A program made the position numbers and the translations under genes. A stretch of 9,011 nt of DNA from Deltaproteobacteria bacterium (GTDB lineage: Bacteria; Desulfobacterota; SM23-61), in assembly GCA_029857975.1 (NCBI GenBank), contig JAOUFX010000069.1:1-9011 (forward strand), in the 5' to 3' direction. The notes below the pieces were generated by a model, which searched no databases, was not told the DNA's origin, and saw only the letters and a list, made by a program, of their open reading frames with translations. Positions 5,794 to 9,011 of this stretch are shown in pieces (the stretch's first letter is position 1; every line of letters begins with the position of its first letter).

Positions 5794-6534
5794 TTATAGA
5801 GCCAGGCAAGATTCAACGGCTATCTTAGCTGCTTTTTTTGAAGCGAGCCAGAAATAAGGATGTAAGAATCCCGTTTTCCATTTGAGCGTTCCCAGTTCGT
5901 CGGAAACCACCATCAGGCCGCCAATTTGGACTTGGCGAAAGGCGGCGACGGTAAACAGAGCGGACATCTCCATTTCTACGGCGAGGAGGCCCATCTCGGC
6001 ATAACGTTTAACTTGTCTCCGGGTTTCCCGAAAGAGGGCATCCGTTGTCCAGATTTTCCCCGATCGCACTTTGACCCCTTCCTCCTGGCATTTCTCCCGG
6101 CATATTTTAGCAATACCCTCATCGGCCTGGCCCGCGACTCCCTCCGGCAGGGGGTAATGAATAGAGGTTCCTTCTTCACTCAAGGCCTCGGTAGGAATGA
6201 CCAGGTGACCCACGGAGAGATCCGGTTGCAGGGAGCCGCAGCATCCGAAAGCAAAAATCTTCCGCGCTCCCATAGCGATCAGCCTTTCCAGAATAATCGC
6301 GGCCTGGGGAGCGCCAAGCGGCGTTCCGAAAACGGAAATTTTTTTCCCATCCATCCTTGCCGTACCGTAAGTCATGGAGGGAAAACGCAATCGCACCCAA
6401 GCGGTTTTTTTAATCTTCAGTTCCTTGCGGAGAAATTCCAGGTAAGGTTCAAAAAGGGTTAAAACAATGGGGTGGTCGATCTTAGGGTCACCCGGGATTT
6501 TCCGGGGTTCAATAAGCACGGAGTCATCTTCCAT
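5794..6534 (-). CDS. Nucleoside phosphorylase-like protein (PNP/UDP family)
   Basis: A 246-residue cytoplasmic member of the purine/uridine phosphorylase superfamily, whose members split nucleosides with phosphate to the base and sugar-1-phosphate. Family signs are G-T-P-L-G-A-P-Q-A-A (70-79), the glycine-rich F-G-C-C-G-S-L-Q-P-D (96-105), V-E-M-E-M-S-A (186-192), where the E-M-E pair normally grips the ribose, and S-D-E (211-213), with Asp212 at the usual base-contacting site. The N-terminus has P-G-D-P (14-17), but what follows differs from typical uridine phosphorylase, so substrate and even activity are uncertain. The length is normal. The ATG at 6534 has GGGGAGG about 4 nt upstream and starts 15 nt after the stop of the S51-fusion gene, so the two form an operon. 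Both cysteines in F-G-C-C-G are unusual for this loop as I remember it. Confidence 0.88.
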   Translation of the reverse strand: MEDDSVLIEPRKIPGDPKIDHPIVLTLFEPYLEFLRKELKIKKTAWVRLRFPSMTYGTARMDGKKISVFGTPLGAPQAAIILERLIAMGARKIFAFGCCGSLQPDLSVGHLVIPTEALSEEGTSIHYPLPEGVAGQADEGIAKICREKCQEEGVKVRSGKIWTTDALFRETRRQVKRYAEMGLLAVEMEMSALFTVAAFRQVQIGGLMVVSDELGTLKWKTGFLHPYFWLASKKAAKIAVESCLAL

Positions 6535-6549
6535 ATTTCCTCCCCATGT

Positions 6550-7797
6550 TTATGAGAACCGGCGCCATTGAGTCCCCTGAGGGGTATCTTCCACAACAAT
6601 TCCAGACCGAAGTAATTGGCGCCGGATGTCATCGGCAATTTCCCACTGTTTGGCTGCCCGGAGCCTGCTGCGAATATCCAGAAGAATATCCACCAGGGGT
6701 GCGAGAATGGGCAAAACATCCTTGGGACACTCGTTAAAACGGAGGCCAAGTTGAACGATCATTCCCCGAAACGTTTCCCGGGCCTGGGAGATCAGGTCTT
6801 CATCCTCGAAATCCTTGCAAGATTTCCAGATTATTTTATCCAAGGTAACAAGTACATTGATCAAAGCTTCCCCTTGATGATCCTGAAGATAGCGATCGAA
6901 AGATTCCTTGAATGATTTAACCTGCTCCACAAATAGTTCAGCGGCAGGTTCGGCGGCCTGGATTTTTGGGGGTTCCCCTGGTTTTTCTTCGGTGGATGGC
7001 GCGGCCAACCCTTTGAACTCATCCAGAGGGAGGATTTTTCCATCCTTGAATATCTTTTGGGAGCTCCGGTGGTGCAACGTCACGCCTCCAATGCCCCGGA
7101 TGGAAACTTTTTCCTCCTGGAAGTCCAGAATACAGGCCGTGTGCTCATCGATGCCGAGAATCGGGATATCCTCGGGGAGCATTTCTTCGAGCCGAATCAA
7201 TCGCGACTCCCCCATGTAGCAGAACCGGGTGTCATGGGTGCCCCCTTCGGCGTTGTTCCAGTGGGGGATCACGACGATATTCAGTCCCAACCTGCCCAAC
7301 AGATTCATGCCCTCGATCCAATGCAGTTCTTCTCCCACCTTGTATATTTCGTAAACCGGAAGCGTAAACCGGCCGAGGGTCAGGGCGGCAGCGCTGGCAG
7401 CAATGAAGCAGGCGCCGCTTTGGACCCTTTCGAGAATAATTTGAGGAATGGGCGTCCCGGCCCAATTTTTTAGAGCGTAAGTGGGGCTTCCGGGGCCCAC
7501 AAAGATGTAATCTGACTGGCGGAGAGTTTGAAAAGCCTTCTCTGAGTCGTAGGGGGAAATATTCGTAGAAGATTTGAAGGCCACAGGTTCCATGGTTTGA
7601 CCGAGACGCTTTTCAAAATATTCCCTTGTCTTTTCAAAAAGGTCGTCGGCATTCATCTGGAAGCCTGCCGGAGTATCGATGAATACGGCCTTGACCGGAG
7701 GGGTGAGTTTCTGCAGGAGATCCCGGTGCACCCGGACCATCGAATCGGTTGTCTCCCCAGAACCCATGATGGCAATGACGCCGCGGCGAGTAGACAT
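6550..7797 (-). CDS. Peptidase S51-like domain fused to cysteinyl-tRNA synthetase-like C-terminus
   Basis: A two-part cytoplasmic protein of 415 residues. Residues 1-263 resemble peptidase S51/cyanophycinase and class I amidotransferase-like proteins: G-V-I-A-I-M-G-S-G-E-T (6-16), I-F-V-G-P-G-S-P-T-Y (98-107), an elbow A-A-S-A-A-A-L-T-L-G (133-142) with possible nucleophile Ser135, and G-I-D-E-H-T-A (215-221). The family's G-x-S-A-G-A is altered to A-x-S-A-A-A. A Pro/Glu/Ala-rich linker (264-287) leads to a helical region. Its end, L-R-A-A-K-Q-W-E-I-A-D-D-I-R-R-Q (379-394) then G-I-V-V-E-D-T-P-Q-G-T-Q-W-R (399-412), closely resembles the C-terminus of cysteinyl-tRNA synthetase. No catalytic synthetase core is present. 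The start at 7797 is chosen because AGGAGG lies 4 nt upstream; the frame is open 29 codons further without a ribosome site. It is first in an operon with the phosphorylase-like gene. Substrate and biological role are unknown. Confidence 0.85.
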   Translation of the reverse strand: MSTRRGVIAIMGSGETTDSMVRVHRDLLQKLTPPVKAVFIDTPAGFQMNADDLFEKTREYFEKRLGQTMEPVAFKSSTNISPYDSEKAFQTLRQSDYIFVGPGSPTYALKNWAGTPIPQIILERVQSGACFIAASAAALTLGRFTLPVYEIYKVGEELHWIEGMNLLGRLGLNIVVIPHWNNAEGGTHDTRFCYMGESRLIRLEEMLPEDIPILGIDEHTACILDFQEEKVSIRGIGGVTLHHRSSQKIFKDGKILPLDEFKGLAAPSTEEKPGEPPKIQAAEPAAELFVEQVKSFKESFDRYLQDHQGEALINVLVTLDKIIWKSCKDFEDEDLISQARETFRGMIVQLGLRFNECPKDVLPILAPLVDILLDIRSRLRAAKQWEIADDIRRQLLRSGIVVEDTPQGTQWRRFS

Positions 7798-7800
7798 GAT

Positions 7801-7808
7801 TCCTCCTT
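7801..7808 (-). promoter_or_regulatory. Ribosome binding site deciding the S51-fusion start
   Basis: AAGGAGGA on the minus strand lies 3 nt before ATG at 7797, which gives normal spacing for its AGGAGG core. It places the start 29 codons inside the longest open frame, which has no comparable site. Confidence 0.75.
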
Positions 7809-7922
7809 GGTTTAATTTACCGAGCGAATTTTGGAAAAGCAAGGAAGAAATGGAAAAACCATCCGGGTTGGAGCGTCGAATCAAGTCGAGAAGATCTCTT
7901 GCTATTGCGGAACAAAGAATTA

Positions 7923-8042
7923 TGATGGCTTCGTAAAAAGTCCATCTGTCCCGCTCTGAGCGGGATTGCGCGCCTTGTCCCGCGAAACGCGGGAGAGCTT
8001 TTTACTTTGCCATCGCAATTTTGACTTTTTACGAGATCATCA
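7923..8042. repeat. Palindromic intergenic repeat (MITE/REP-like)
   Basis: The 20-nt inverted ends (7923-7942 and 8023-8042) match at 17 positions, sharing TCGTAAAAAGTC. Inside are two perfect GC hairpins: CCCGCT/AGCGGG (7950-7964) and CCCGCG/CGCGGG (7979-7993). No coding capacity is seen. End sequences and internal hairpins are laid out like those of the 1290-1426 element, which suggests related dispersed families. Its right end provides part of a possible promoter for the downstream ThDP enzyme gene. Confidence 0.78.
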
Positions 8043-8055
8043 ATCATGTTATGAT
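8028..8055 (+). promoter_or_regulatory. Possible extended -10 promoter for the ThDP enzyme gene
   Basis: TATGAT (8050-8055) is preceded by TG at the extended -10 position, with a weak -35 TTTACG (8028-8033) 16 nt upstream. The -35 and part of the spacer lie within the end of the palindromic repeat. It fits the gene starting at 8095. Confidence 0.35.
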
Positions 8056-8083
8056 AAAAAATAAGTCTGATCGATTTTTTCCG

Positions 8084-8090
8084 AAGGAGG
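8084..8090 (+). promoter_or_regulatory. Ribosome binding site of the ThDP enzyme gene
   Basis: AAGGAGG lies 4 nt before ATG at 8095, a strong match that fixes the start. Confidence 0.75.
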
Positions 8091-8094
8091 GAGC

Positions 8095-9011
8095 ATGCCA
8101 TTTATTTCCGGGTCAACGGCTTTTTTGGAGATTCTGAAACAGGAAGGGGCGGATTGTATTTTCGGCAACCCAGGGACCACCGAGCTTCCTCTCATGGACG
8201 CCCTGCAGGGCCAAAAGGAGATTCGGTATTTTTTGGGCCTGCACGAGGGAGTAGCCGTCTCGATGGCCGATGGCTATGCGATCGCCTCGGGAAAACTGGG
8301 GGTCATCAATGTCCATACCACTCCCGGAATCGGGAATTCGATGGGAATGCTGTACAACGCCTACAAAGCCAATTCCCCCCTTCTCGTCACGGCCGGCCAG
8401 AACGACCAGAGCTTCCTCATTACCGAACCCATTCTTTATTCTAACCTTCCCGACGTGGCGAAGCCTTGGGTGAAGTGGTCCTACGAGATCCTCCGCCTCG
8501 AGGATTTACCCCGGGCGCTACACCGGGCCGCAAAAGTGGCCGCTTCCCCCCCTATGGGCCCGGTCTTTCTTTCCCTTCCGGCGGATGTGCTAAAAGCTGA
8601 GGGAGAGGTAGATCTGGGGGCTCCCACCCGGATCGATCCTCGTCTCCGGGCTTCCCAGGCTGCGATCGAAGCAGCAGCCGAAATATTGAGCAAGGCGAAA
8701 CATCCGATGATCATCGCGGGTGATGCCGTGGCCCGCGGCGACGCCCATGCCGAGCTGGCCCGGGTGGCGGAACTGCTCGGAGCTCCTGTTTATCAACAGA
8801 CGGTATCGGGAACTTGTAACTTTCCTTCTTCCCATCCCCTCTCTTTGGGACCGATTCCCCGCGTCCAGAAAACAGCCCGCCAGGATCTACAGGATGCCGA
8901 TGCGCTTTTTTCGGTGGGGGCCGATCTTTTAACCATGTCCTTGCCTTCGGAGATTGATCCGATTCCTCCCGGCCTGACCATCATCCATCTCCACCTTGAC
9001 CCGTGGGAAAT
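8095..9011 (+). CDS. ThDP-dependent 2-oxoacid enzyme, benzoylformate decarboxylase-like (partial)
   Basis: The first 305 codons of a thiamine-diphosphate enzyme of the acetolactate synthase/benzoylformate decarboxylase superfamily; full members have about 530-570 residues, so the cofactor's diphosphate-binding domain lies outside the window. Visible features of the N-terminal pyrimidine-binding domain are F-G-N-P-G-T-T-E-L-P (23-32), the catalytic Glu51 in L-H-E-G, A-D-G-Y-A (58-62) and H74 in V-H-T-T-P-G-I-G-N. That histidine, with N-A-Y-K-A-N-S-P-L-L-V-T-A-G-Q, follows benzoylformate decarboxylase, in which it is catalytic. The central domain begins near residue 185. It probably decarboxylates or carboligates an aromatic or branched 2-oxoacid; acetolactate synthase itself is less likely given the histidine and no small-subunit gene in view. 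The ATG at 8095 has AAGGAGG 4 nt upstream. It is divergent from the S51-fusion operon. Confidence 0.9.
   Translation, partial: MPFISGSTAFLEILKQEGADCIFGNPGTTELPLMDALQGQKEIRYFLGLHEGVAVSMADGYAIASGKLGVINVHTTPGIGNSMGMLYNAYKANSPLLVTAGQNDQSFLITEPILYSNLPDVAKPWVKWSYEILRLEDLPRALHRAAKVAASPPMGPVFLSLPADVLKAEGEVDLGAPTRIDPRLRASQAAIEAAAEILSKAKHPMIIAGDAVARGDAHAELARVAELLGAPVYQQTVSGTCNFPSSHPLSLGPIPRVQKTARQDLQDADALFSVGADLLTMSLPSEIDPIPPGLTIIHLHLDPWE

Noticed and set aside
5926..6462. A 178-codon open frame on the plus strand
   Set aside because: It lies opposite the phosphorylase-like gene and shows no family features.
7798..7884. A 29-codon N-terminal extension of the S51-fusion protein
   Set aside because: AGGAGG sits correctly before the internal ATG at 7797, and the extension has no features of the domain.
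7817..8101. A 94-codon minus-strand frame upstream of the S51-fusion gene
   Set aside because: It runs through the palindromic repeat and has no motif; its openness is best explained by chance.

Overview
The window looks like a piece of an anaerobic, metabolically versatile bacterial chromosome. My best guess is a deltaproteobacterium in the broad sense (Desulfobacterota, Syntrophales-like). Three things support this: the catabolic repertoire (family III CoA-transferase, amidase, nitrilase, ThDP-dependent 2-oxoacid enzyme), dispersed palindromic intergenic repeats with 'AAAAAGTCC' ends of a kind I associate with such genomes, and a probable selenoprotein. This placement is inference; the window holds no rRNA or marker gene.

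Layout. Positions 28-1269 (+) encode a family III (CaiB/BaiF) CoA-transferase. A nested palindromic repeat (about 1290-1426) and a stem-loop separate it from a convergent pair on the minus strand: a nitrilase (4033-2921) followed 18 nt later by an amidase-signature hydrolase (2902-1484). Together these two could take nitriles and amides to carboxylates, and the CoA-transferase could activate such acids, although it is transcribed separately.

The most interesting locus is 4161-4577 (-): an exported rhodanese-domain protein whose frame is interrupted by a single TGA exactly in the active-site loop (Tyr-Cys-Ala-TGA-Pro-Ser-Glu). The frame then continues for 41 codons of perfectly good rhodanese sequence. 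A GC-rich hairpin with a G-containing five-base loop sits 16 nt after the TGA, as expected for a bacterial SECIS. I read it as a selenocysteine-containing rhodanese (C-x-U motif), not a pseudogene. A good sigma-70-type promoter lies 340 nt upstream on the same strand, and the space between holds an unrecognised ORF of low confidence.

Positions 4892-5313 contain no gene but hold a roughly 190-bp element with inverted CACAGAG ends. A small secreted lysine-rich helical protein (5314-5682, +) follows and ends at a strong stem-loop terminator that probably serves both strands. Convergent to it is a two-gene operon on the minus strand. Its first gene (7797-6550) fuses a peptidase S51/cyanophycinase-like domain to a tail resembling the C-terminus of cysteinyl-tRNA synthetase. 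The second (6534-5794) is a nucleoside phosphorylase-like protein. Upstream is a second palindromic repeat (7923-8042), then a ThDP enzyme of the benzoylformate decarboxylase/acetolactate synthase type (8095 onward, +) that runs off the window.
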